Assembly (NCBI RefSeq): GCF_018271975.1
Contig: NZ_JAGUCN010000027.1
Span: forward strand, 1-64,000
From: Carboxylicivirga mesophila
GTDB taxonomy: Bacteria > Bacteroidota > Bacteroidia > Bacteroidales > Marinilabiliaceae
Reading direction: 5' to 3'
Length of the DNA stretch: 64,000 nt
The notes under the pieces were generated by a model that was given only the letters and a program-made list of their open reading frames with translations, ran no database searches and was not told where the DNA came from. Made by a program: the position numbers and the translations under genes. Of the stretch, positions 1-7,164 are shown in pieces (positions within the stretch are counted from its first letter, which is position 1; every line of letters starts with the position of its first letter).

Positions 1-225
1 GGTCGTGCAAGTAGAGCTTCCGGTCGCATAAGTACTGTCTCCGGTCGGTGATATACCCCTTCCGGTCGTGCAAGTAGAGCTTCCGGTCGCATAAGAACTG
101 TCTCCGGTCGGTGAAATACCCCTTCCGGTCGTGCAAGTAGGGCTTCCGGTCGCACAACTACTATGTCCGGTTGGTACTATACCCTTTCCGGTCGCCAAAG
201 TAGAACGTCCGGTCACGAGATAAGC
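1..225. repeat. 21-bp/63-bp CCGGTCG tandem array, left copy (truncated by window edge)
   Basis: The core GGTCG recurs every 21 bp (at 1, 22, 43, 64, 85, 106, 127, 148, 169, 190 and 211). Three successive monomers differ from each other, so the higher-order unit is 63 bp. The last monomers (190, 211) are the most diverged. The array runs off the left edge, so its true length is unknown. It lies immediately downstream of the 3' end of a minus-strand gene fragment (282-587), the same arrangement as the array at 62351-62908. Confidence 0.93.
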
Positions 226-228
226 TAC

Positions 229-252
229 AAAAAAGGGATGCCGAAGCACCCC
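229..252 (-). terminator. Hairpin terminator of the left paralogue fragment
   Basis: Read on the minus strand, GGGGTGC and GCA(T)CCC pair around a short loop and are followed by six T residues (A-tract at 229-234 on the plus strand). One stem base is bulged compared with the cleaner copy at 63012-63034. It separates the gene fragment from the CCGGTCG array. Confidence 0.6.
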
Positions 253-281
253 AATGATTTAGTGTCAATACGCTCTTACAC

Positions 282-587
282 CTATTCTTCCTTTAACGAT
301 CGGCGATACGCTTTGGCTCTGTCGCGCTCGTACTTACTCGAATAGCCTTTAGCATGCTCGGGAGCGTTGCGGAAGGCAAATTTACCGTAATCGCGTACCT
401 CGTCCACCACTTCTTTAAGCAGGGTGTAGGCTTTGTCGCGAATCAGCTTACCTTCGTCGTCGCGATACAGATAACCATTGGCTGCCGATAGCACACCACT
501 CATCTCCACACTGCTCAGTGCAAAGCCCTGAGACAAATGATTAATTAATGCCTGCACTTTGTTAAAAAAATTGGCCTGATGCAACAC
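282..587 (-). pseudogene. 3' fragment of the paralogous gene at 63064-63801
   Basis: The last 74 codons (282-506) match the C-terminus of the protein encoded at 63064-63801, differing at six residues. Upstream of the EMSGVL motif the similarity stops abruptly and the remaining 27 codons to the first ATG (587) resemble nothing in the longer copy. About 31 of 230 aligned bases differ and most changes are silent, so the two copies diverged while under protein-level selection and the truncation is probably younger than the duplication. The function of the family is not recognised. A short protein of up to 101 residues could still be made, but I regard it as a remnant. Confidence 0.75.
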
Positions 588-1006
588 ATGTGGTCTTTAT
601 TTAGGCATACTACTACTTTTCTAATACAGGAGCGCAGGCGTACTTACAACGGCCTCAACTCACAACCCAACCATGGGCCCATTAGTATTATCAATGAGCA
701 TAATTCCCAGATTAACCACCGCTTTTGGATGAGTAATGAGTATTATACTAGCATGCACGTGCCCATTTTACGCACTGGGGTACATGCACGGCTTTTCACT
801 CACCTACTGTTATTGAAGACTTAGCCTTTGCTGTACCCTATAGCACCAGTACTGCATGCACATCACTAAAAATTGCCCGCCAATTGTACCAAACAGCCCA
901 CTTATCATATGCGAGTACATATCATTGGTAGTATTCTGCCCATTAATGGTATATGCAAGCACCCTATTGATATTTAGCTGCACCTGCCTGCTGTTTAACA
1001 CATAAA

Positions 1007-1029
1007 GGGGGTACTTCTGAAGTACCCTC
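1007..1029. repeat. Perfect short inverted repeat
   Basis: GGGTACTT (1009-1016) and AAGTACCC (1020-1027) pair perfectly around CTG. There is no T-tract. It lies outside any gene and its role is unknown. Confidence 0.5.
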
Positions 1030-1171
1030 CCGGGCCATTGATGCCCCCTGCCATTGTTTGAATTCATTACCCTGTGTTTGATTTAAATTTTAATACTCAG
1101 ATTGAAATAGTCACTTAAAAAGGATTGCAAATTATAGGAGCGTAGGGTTGAGGATTTAGGAGTTGATGCTC

Positions 1172-1223
1172 GGACTCGCATCTTATTTGTATCGATGCAA
1201 TCAAATATGCGATCCTTTTTTTT
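1172..1223 (+). repeat. Bulged inverted repeat related to the GGATCGCATCT hairpins
   Basis: GGA(C)TCGCAT at 1172 pairs with GCGATCC at 1209-1215, with an inner ATTTG/CAAAT stem. Eight T residues follow (1216-1223), so it could act as a terminator on the plus strand, although no gene precedes it here. It appears to be a diverged member of the hairpin family at 40462, 60487 and 60710. Confidence 0.5.
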
Positions 1224-1280
1224 GAGCACTGCGCACTATGCACCGGGCACTAGCTACAGGCTTTCGGACTTTTAATCTCC

Positions 1281-1326
1281 GGCTCGCACCTTACTTGAAT
1301 TCTCGCAATCAAAGCGGCGCTCCTTT
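1281..1326 (+). repeat. Second diverged copy of the 1172 element
   Basis: This segment aligns with 1172-1220 base for base along much of its length (GGCTCGCA, CTTACTTGAATT, CGCAATCAAA, GCG..CTCCTTTT), but the pairing has decayed. Two copies 109 bp apart suggest local duplication. Confidence 0.4.
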
Positions 1327-1377
1327 TACGGACTGCGGACTTTCGGGCTTCGGACTCAATTCTTCTGCCTTCTGCCT

Positions 1378-1449
1378 CACTACTGACTACTCTCCACTGA
1401 CCACTCACCACTGACCACTCACCACTGACCACTGACTACTCACCAATAA
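1378..1449. repeat. ACTGACCACTCACC low-complexity repeat
   Basis: Imperfect 7-14 bp repetitions of CCACTGACCACTCA. The same vocabulary (ACTGACTACTGAC) recurs at 45221-45247 and, reverse-complemented, at 63899-63930. Confidence 0.7.
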
Positions 1450-1529
1450 TACCCGTCCAATCAATATTCTTATTACCTTTAGCCTTCAAAATAAACATGG
1501 GGTCACCCACGCACGCTTGAGCAAGCCAT

Positions 1530-2264
1530 ATGGAGAATACAAGAAACCTGGTTATCATACCCACCTACAACGAGAAAGAAAATATTGAAGCGATTATTGC
1601 CGCTGTCTTCAGCCTGCCTCGCCGTTTCGAGGTGCTGATTATCGACGATAATTCGCCCGATGGCACAGCCGGCATCGTGAAGCAACTGATGCAACAGCAC
1701 GAGGGCCAGCTGCACATACTGGAGCGGGCTGGAAAACTGGGTCTGGGTACTGCCTACATCACCGGTTTTAAGTGGGCCGTGGAGCAAGGTTATGACTATA
1801 TTTTTGAGATGGATGCCGACTTCTCCCATCCGCCAAAGGACCTGATTAGTCTGCACGATGCCTGCCTGAATGGCGCCGACCTGGCCATTGGCTCGCGCTA
1901 CATCTCAGGTGTTAATGTGGTGAACTGGCCCATGGGACGTGTACTCATGTCTTATTTTGCATCGGTGTATGTGCGCTTTATCACCGGCATGAAAATAATG
2001 GATACCACGGCCGGTTTCAAGTGTTATACCCGAAAGGTATTAGAAACTATCGACCTGGATAACATTAAGCTCAAAGGCTACTCCTTTCAGATTGAAATGA
2101 AGTTTACCACCTGGAAATTTGGTTTTAACATTGTGGAGGTACCTATCGTATTTACCGATCGCACACAGGGCACATCCAAAATGAGTGGCGGTATATTTAA
2201 TGAAGCCGTGTGGGGCGTTATCAAAATGAAGATAGCCAGCTGGTTTAAATCCTACAAACGATAA
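1530..2264 (+). CDS. Polyprenol monophosphomannose synthase-like GT2 glycosyltransferase
   Basis: Transfers a sugar (mannose in the best-known members) from a nucleotide donor to polyprenyl phosphate, giving a lipid-linked donor for envelope glycosylation at the cytoplasmic face of the inner membrane. The 244-residue protein has the GT-A fold hallmarks: IPTYNE near the N-terminus, IIDDNSPDGT (37-46) and the EMDADFSHPP motif, whose D95 and D97 fit the metal-binding DxD. It ends about where single-domain DPM1-type bacterial enzymes end and has no C-terminal membrane domain. The ATG at 1530 leaves just a few residues before the first beta strand. It is followed in the same direction by dihydroorotase after about 165 bp. 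The sugar specificity (mannose or glucose) cannot be read from the sequence. Confidence 0.88.
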   Translation: MENTRNLVIIPTYNEKENIEAIIAAVFSLPRRFEVLIIDDNSPDGTAGIVKQLMQQHEGQLHILERAGKLGLGTAYITGFKWAVEQGYDYIFEMDADFSHPPKDLISLHDACLNGADLAIGSRYISGVNVVNWPMGRVLMSYFASVYVRFITGMKIMDTTAGFKCYTRKVLETIDLDNIKLKGYSFQIEMKFTTWKFGFNIVEVPIVFTDRTQGTSKMSGGIFNEAVWGVIKMKIASWFKSYKR

Positions 2265-2429
2265 TATAAAGCAGCCGGAACTAACCATCCATCTGTACAC
2301 ATAGGTTCTAACATTGGATTTTGGAAAGAATTCTTAAGAACTTTACAAATCAGCCAACCAAATCCGCTTAGGTGTGTTTGACAATTAGCACATCAACCAT
2401 TTAAACTGTAAACTCATCAACTTATAAAT

Positions 2430-3767
2430 ATGTCGACGCTATTAATAAAAAATGCCACCATCGTTAACGAGGGCAAGAAATTCAACGGAAGTGTTTTAAT
2501 CGAGAACGACGTGATTAAACAAATCATCACCAATGACGAACTGCCTGCTGCCGATAAGCAGATGGATGCCACTGGACTGCTGTTGCTGCCGGGTGCCATT
2601 GATGACCAGGTACACTTTCGCGAACCCGGATTGACCCATAAGGCCAATATCAAAAGTGAATCGAGAGCTGCTGTGGCAGGTGGTATCACCTCGTTTATGG
2701 AGATGCCCAACACCAAGCCACAGGCGACCACACATGAGGTGCTGGAAGAAAAATACAAGATAGCAGCCGCCAGCTCAGCTGCCAACTACTCGTTTTTTCT
2801 GGGTGCCACCAACGACAATATTGATGAGATACTCAAAACCAATCCGCAAACCGTATGTGGTGTAAAAGTGTTTATGGGTTCATCAACCGGTAACATGCTG
2901 GTGGATAACGAAGCCATACTAAGCCGCATTTTTGCCGAGTGCCCCACCCTTATTGCCACGCACTGCGAAGACGAGGATACTATCCAGGAGAATACCACCA
3001 TTTATAAAAACAAGTTTGGCGAAGATATGCCGTTCAAATACCACCCGGTTATTCGTTCGGCGGAAGCCTGTTATAAATCTTCAAAGAAAGCCTCGGATCT
3101 GGCGCGTAAGCACGGTGCCCGTCTCCACATCCTGCACCTGAGCTCAGCCGAAGAGCTGGAGCTGTTGGATCAGGGAATGCCACTAAGCGAAAAGAAAGTA
3201 ACCGGTGAGGTGTGTGTGCACCACCTGTGGTTTACCGATGCCGACTACGATAAGTATGGATCGCGCATTAAATGGAACCCGGCCGTTAAAGCGGAAAGTG
3301 ACCGCAACGCGCTGCGCAAAGGTCTGCTAAACGATATTCTGGATGTGGTAGCTACCGACCACGCACCGCATACCATCGAAGAAAAAAACAACAAGTACTT
3401 CAGTGCCCCATCGGGTGGCCCACTGGTACAACACGCCCTGGTATCGATGCTGGAAATGGTGAAACAAGGCATCTTCTCCTACGAGCTGGTAACGCAAAAG
3501 ATGAGTCACAACCCGGCTATATTGTTCCAGATAGATAAGCGTGGTTTCATACGCGAAGGCTACAAGGCCGACCTGGTACTGGTGGACCCCAACAGCAGCT
3601 GGGAAGTGAAGCCCGAAAACATACTTTACAAGTGCGGCTGGTCGCCGTTTGAAGGCACTACCTTCTCGCACAAAGTGATGCACACCCTGGTGAATGGTCA
3701 ACTGGCCTACACCAACGACAAAGTGAATGAGTCCATCAGAGGCGAACGCCTGTCATTCGATCGCTGA
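2430..3767 (+). CDS. pyrC: Dihydroorotase (class I-type amidohydrolase)
   Basis: Catalyses the reversible cyclisation of carbamoyl aspartate to dihydroorotate in pyrimidine biosynthesis (cytoplasm). At 445 residues it has the class I length and the FREPGLTHK and EMPNT signatures. Metal-site motifs seen are H178 (THCEDE), H233/H236 (HILHLSS) and D310/H311 (DHAPH). The first motif reads DDQVHFREPG, so the usual first histidine of the HxH pair is glutamine (Q60), leaving H62. I believe this Q variant occurs in other Bacteroidota, but it deserves checking. It stands alone, with a small lipoprotein gene downstream. A DHOase-like amidohydrolase of other specificity is unlikely given the overall match. 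Confidence 0.9.
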   Translation: MSTLLIKNATIVNEGKKFNGSVLIENDVIKQIITNDELPAADKQMDATGLLLLPGAIDDQVHFREPGLTHKANIKSESRAAVAGGITSFMEMPNTKPQATTHEVLEEKYKIAAASSAANYSFFLGATNDNIDEILKTNPQTVCGVKVFMGSSTGNMLVDNEAILSRIFAECPTLIATHCEDEDTIQENTTIYKNKFGEDMPFKYHPVIRSAEACYKSSKKASDLARKHGARLHILHLSSAEELELLDQGMPLSEKKVTGEVCVHHLWFTDADYDKYGSRIKWNPAVKAESDRNALRKGLLNDILDVVATDHAPHTIEEKNNKYFSAPSGGPLVQHALVSMLEMVKQGIFSYELVTQKMSHNPAILFQIDKRGFIREGYKADLVLVDPNSSWEVKPENILYKCGWSPFEGTTFSHKVMHTLVNGQLAYTNDKVNESIRGERLSFDR

Positions 3768-3851
3768 GTCTGTTTTCCATGATTAACTCGTGGTTATAAT
3801 GAGTAACTCTCTACGATTGAAACAATGTCTGAAGGACATTAACAATAATAA

Positions 3852-3870
3852 CCCCGTGCGCAGCGCGGGG
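3852..3870. repeat. GC-rich hairpin downstream of pyrC
   Basis: CCCCGTGC and GCGCGGGG pair over eight positions (one G-T wobble) around the loop GCA, in otherwise AT-rich DNA about 85 bp after the pyrC stop. No T-tract follows, so a factor-independent terminator is uncertain. Confidence 0.45.
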
Positions 3871-3936
3871 TACAACACACAATAATAAACAACCCTGAAT
3901 AGGGTTGAATGTTGAAAGTTAGCATTAAAGCAATTA

Positions 3937-4452
3937 ATGAAAAAGCAACAATACATAAAGCACATAGTCGTAGCGGCTATGTGCTTTTTTACAATACTAC
4001 AGGCTTGTAAGCAGAGTCCTTCAGCAGCATCAGGTTCTGGTTCATCAGATGAAGCTCCCGGCATATGCCTGGCCGATACCATCATCTACCCGGTACTGAT
4101 TAAGAACAATGATCCTTACGACACCTGGACTGAGCAGTGCCTGAGCCGCCTCGAACGGGAGAAGTTTGTAGAGCAGATATTTGACGCTGTGTATAAGCAC
4201 AAGGCCAAAGCCTACAGCTACAACACCCACGAAGAATTATCGATAAGTGAGGTGAAAGACATTGAAAAGCAGCCCGATTTCAGCCGGGATAAAGTGGCTA
4301 AGCTACAGTTCTGGGAAACCTGGCATTTCGATGAGCAACAGCTTATCATGACCAAAAAGGTACAAGCCATATTGCTGGCCTACGAATACCTTTCTGAAGA
4401 CGGAGAGCTACGTGGCTACAAAGCTGCTTTTTACATTAAGCTAAAGGAGTAG
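3937..4452 (+). CDS. Small lipoprotein of unknown function
   Basis: A 171-residue protein with an N-terminal hydrophobic segment and a lipobox-like LQAC (Cys24), then a Ser/Gly-rich linker, predicting a lipid-anchored envelope protein. The folded part (about 45-171) is charged and contains YPVLIKNNDPYDTW, a KVAKLQFWETWHFDEQQ stretch and a C-terminal YKAAFYIKL strand. The W-x-FD pattern and layout are faintly reminiscent of the gliding/secretion lipoprotein GldN, but too weakly for a name. Its start is the first ATG before the signal sequence. Confidence 0.7.
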   Translation: MKKQQYIKHIVVAAMCFFTILQACKQSPSAASGSGSSDEAPGICLADTIIYPVLIKNNDPYDTWTEQCLSRLEREKFVEQIFDAVYKHKAKAYSYNTHEELSISEVKDIEKQPDFSRDKVAKLQFWETWHFDEQQLIMTKKVQAILLAYEYLSEDGELRGYKAAFYIKLKE

Positions 4453-4466
4453 ATAAATAGATATAA

Positions 4467-4510
4467 ACCCATTCCCCCATCAACTTCGGCACTTTCCCAT
4501 GGGGAAGATT
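4467..4510 (-). repeat. REP-like palindromic intergenic element
   Basis: On the minus strand this reads ATCTTCCCCATGGGAAAGTG followed by CCGAAG and GATGGGGGAA. The element at 58542-58582 has the same order of blocks (ATCTTCCCC, TGGGGAAGTG, GATGGGGGA). It sits between the lipoprotein and aspartate kinase stop codons, a convergent junction. Confidence 0.6.
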
Positions 4511-4581
4511 TATTGACCTTATCTATTCCAACAAATTAAAACCTGCGACAATCAGCGTCATCTGCGGGAGATAATAATATT

Positions 4582-5841
4582 TTAAAACTGCCACTCCGAA
4601 GCCTTTAACACATAGCGGGCCGTTTTACGGCTCACCTGCGAATCAACCACCTCTTTGCTGGCTATAATTTCTTCAATAGCCGCATCGGTATAATGACGGA
4701 TGGTTACCAGCTCCATATCTTCGTTGTAACGCACATCAAACTGTATCTGCAATTCATCAATAGCTGCTTTCAGTCGTTTCGAATCATCTACACACACCGA
4801 AAAGTTAAGCGCCGAGGTTTGCATCATATTCAGCTTTATCCGGTGCTCCGAGAAAATATGAAAGATATCGCTCAGGCTCTCTTCAATAATAAACGAGAAG
4901 TCCTTTGGCGACATAGATATTAACACCTGGTTCGGTTTCAGCACAAATATTGGCTGCAGCTCACCGCTTTGTTCACTACTCTGAATAACTGTACCGCGCT
5001 TTTCAGGCTCAATAAAAGAATTCACCAATAGTGGTATCTGCTTATTCTGTAGTGGCTTCAGTGTTTTTGGATGAATCACCTGCGCACCATAATAGGTTAA
5101 CTCAATGGCTTCCCAATACGAGAGTTCATCAATTTTAACAGCACGCGGATACCACCTTGGGTCAGCATTCAGCACACCCGGCACATCTTTCCATATAGCC
5201 AGGCTCTCGGCATCCAGCACATGGGCAATAATGGCACCGGTAAAATCAGAGCCCTCACGCCCCAGGGTTGTTGTCAGGTTGGTTTCAGTTGAACCAATAA
5301 ATCCCTGTGTAATCACCAGCGGGGCGTCTGTGGCTTTTATTTTTCGCGATAAGAGTTCCTGTGTTAACGGCCAGTCAATATTAGCACTGCGGTAGCAATC
5401 ATCCGTACGTATGTACTTGCGAATATCCAGCCACTTATTAGTCATGCCCGTTTCATTGAGATAGGTACTGATAATGGTGGTGCTCATCAATTCGCCAAAA
5501 GGCACAATCTGATCGTATTCGAAGTCGTAATTCAACGAGGGTTCAGACTCCAGCTTCTGCTCCAGTTGGTTAAACAACTCCTGCAGGCAGGCATTATCCT
5601 GCCCAAACAGCTCTTCAACAATCTGCAGATGATACACCTTCACCTCATTGAGTCGCTTAGCCAACTCAACAGCCTGGTTATTCATGTAGGCCTCCACAAT
5701 GGTCTCCATCGCATTGGTTGTTTTTCCCATGGCCGACACCACCACCACCAGCTGGTCGGCATACCGCTTGATTATCTGAGCCAGGTTTTTAACACCTGCT
5801 GCATCCTTTACCGATGCACCTCCAAACTTAAATACTCTCAT
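4582..5841 (-). CDS. lysC: Aspartate kinase
   Basis: Phosphorylates aspartate, the first step towards lysine, threonine and methionine (cytoplasm). The 419-residue monofunctional protein starts with the nucleotide-binding KFGGASV (5-11) and VVVSAMGKTTNAM; LGREGSDFTG and the WKDVPGV motif follow in the middle, and the last 130 or so residues form the ACT regulatory region. It is not fused to homoserine dehydrogenase. It is divergent from fbp with a 160-bp shared upstream region. The symbol lysC is used generically; which amino acid feeds back cannot be told. Confidence 0.9.
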   Translation of the reverse strand: MRVFKFGGASVKDAAGVKNLAQIIKRYADQLVVVVSAMGKTTNAMETIVEAYMNNQAVELAKRLNEVKVYHLQIVEELFGQDNACLQELFNQLEQKLESEPSLNYDFEYDQIVPFGELMSTTIISTYLNETGMTNKWLDIRKYIRTDDCYRSANIDWPLTQELLSRKIKATDAPLVITQGFIGSTETNLTTTLGREGSDFTGAIIAHVLDAESLAIWKDVPGVLNADPRWYPRAVKIDELSYWEAIELTYYGAQVIHPKTLKPLQNKQIPLLVNSFIEPEKRGTVIQSSEQSGELQPIFVLKPNQVLISMSPKDFSFIIEESLSDIFHIFSEHRIKLNMMQTSALNFSVCVDDSKRLKAAIDELQIQFDVRYNEDMELVTIRHYTDAAIEEIIASKEVVDSQVSRKTARYVLKASEWQF

Positions 5842-5947
5842 GCTATAAAATTACATCTTCACATGGTTTCGCAAAAGCACTCGCCACAAATAATTACTTT
5901 CAATTTATAACTATTTCCTTTCAATGCACAACAACCGAGGGCTGTCA

Positions 5948-5978
5948 TTGTTAATTATCAAGCATTAGCGTATCTTTC
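5948..5978 (+). promoter_or_regulatory. Bacteroidota-type promoter for fbp
   Basis: TTG (5948-5950), a 20-bp spacer and TATCTTTC (5971-5978) match the Bacteroidota -33/-7 pattern with one mismatch in the -7 box. It lies 26 bp upstream of the fbp start codon. Confidence 0.45.
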
Positions 5979-6003
5979 AAACTAATATCTAATTCCAATT
6001 TAC

Positions 6004-7029
6004 ATGACAAAATTTGAAGTAACCACACTTAACGAATTCATCCTCAAAAGCCAGATGGAGCTTGATTACAAGGCCGACGGAGGCTTCTCACATATGCTGC
6101 ATCACGTTGGCACTGCCGCACGAATTGTTAACCGCGAAGTGAATAAGGCCGGCCTGGTAGATATACTTGGCGAAGCAGGTAACACCAATGTGCAGGGAGA
6201 AGACCAGAAAAAGCTGGACATCATTGCCAATGAGTATTTCATTGATGCCATGCACAGCTGTGGTGAGATATGCGCCATTGCATCGGAGGAGAACGAAAGC
6301 TTTGTGTTTTTTGATGATGAGATAGCTAAAAATGCCAAGTATGTGTTCATGATGGACCCATTGGATGGCTCGTCCAACATTGATGTGAACGTATCAATAG
6401 GTACCATCTTCTCCATCTACAAGCGCATCACTCCGGAAGGCTCCAAAGCTACCATGGAAGATTTTCTTCAAAGAGGCACCGAACAGGTAGCAGCCGGTTA
6501 TATACTATATGGCAGCTCAACCATGCTGGTATACACCACCGGTAATGGCGTAAATGGTTTCACCCTCGACCCCTCAATTGGCGAATTCTGTTTGTCGCAC
6601 CAGCTCATTAAAACACCTGAAGATGGCACCATCTATTCCATCAATGAAGGCAACTACAAGAAGTTCCCGAAAGGGGTAAAGAAATACATCAAATTCTGTC
6701 AGGAGCGCGACTCCAAAAGTCACCGCCCCTATTCATCGCGCTATATTGGTTCGCTGGTATCTGACTTCCATCGTAACCTGCTAAAAGGTGGTATTTTTAT
6801 TTACCCTGAGTTTGAAAACGCACCCACCGGTAAGCTGCGCCTCTTGTACGAGTGCAACCCCATCGCCTTCCTGGCCGAGCAGGCGGGCGGCATGGCTACC
6901 AATGGCGAACAGCGCATTATGGAACTAAAACCATCATCGCTTCATCAGCGCACACCTTTTTATACCGGTTCAAAAAACATGGTGGAAAAAGTGGAGAACT
7001 ACCTTAAGAAATACGGCAAAGACAGCTGA
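6004..7029 (+). CDS. fbp: Fructose-1,6-bisphosphatase, class I
   Basis: Hydrolyses fructose-1,6-bisphosphate to fructose-6-phosphate in gluconeogenesis (cytoplasm). The 341 residues match the class I enzyme length. Metal and phosphate ligands are visible: SEENE (94-98), MDPLDGSSN (117-125) and, near the C-terminus, [20 protein letters not shown], a very conserved class I motif. The start is an ATG preceded by a recognisable promoter, and the gene is followed by a good terminator, so it appears monocistronic. Confidence 0.96.
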   Translation: MTKFEVTTLNEFILKSQMELDYKADGGFSHMLHHVGTAARIVNREVNKAGLVDILGEAGNTNVQGEDQKKLDIIANEYFIDAMHSCGEICAIASEENESFVFFDDEIAKNAKYVFMMDPLDGSSNIDVNVSIGTIFSIYKRITPEGSKATMEDFLQRGTEQVAAGYILYGSSTMLVYTTGNGVNGFTLDPSIGEFCLSHQLIKTPEDGTIYSINEGNYKKFPKGVKKYIKFCQERDSKSHRPYSSRYIGSLVSDFHRNLLKGGIFIYPEFENAPTGKLRLLYECNPIAFLAEQAGGMATNGEQRIMELKPSSLHQRTPFYTGSKNMVEKVENYLKKYGKDS

Positions 7030-7058
7030 TAAAAATACGCGTTTATTTGTTAGAGAAG

Positions 7059-7099
7059 CAGGTTTTCCTGAGCATCACTGCCGGGGAAACCTGTTTTTT
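7059..7099 (+). terminator. Intrinsic terminator of fbp
   Basis: CAGGTTTTCC (7059-7068) pairs with GGGGAAACCTG (7083-7093, one wobble) around a 14-nt loop and is followed by a run of T. Confidence 0.85.
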
Positions 7100-7139
7100 A
7101 TTGTACAATACTTAGTTTTTCTCTCCTGATATTTTCAAC

Positions 7140-7147
7140 TACTTTTG
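7140..7147 (+). promoter_or_regulatory. Putative -7 promoter box of mfd
   Basis: TACTTTTG is an exact TAnnTTTG match, 18 bp before the GTG start. No clear TTG sits at the expected -33 position, so the call is tentative. Confidence 0.45.
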
Positions 7148-7164
7148 CAGCAAAACAGTAGATC

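Larger units (their letters stand above)
588..1529. other. Repeat-rich intergenic region, no supported gene
   Basis: Short open frames on both strands here (for example about 579-824 and 810-1067) have no recognisable domain, no good start context and biased composition, so I do not call them. The region holds a GGGTACTT/AAGTACCC hairpin at 1007-1029, two related bulged inverted repeats (1172-1215 and 1281-1323) and an ACTGACCACTCACC-type low-complexity run (1378-1449). Confidence 0.6.

Noticed and set aside
1-225. CRISPR array
   Set aside because: Unit is contiguous 21-bp monomers with no variable spacers of constant length and no cas genes.
579-1067. Two open frames of 81 and 85 codons
   Set aside because: No recognisable family, overlapping on opposite strands, atypical composition and no promoter.
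1250-1432. Minus-strand frame of 60 codons rich in VSGEWSVVSGQW
   Set aside because: It is a translation of the ACTGACCACTCACC low-complexity run.
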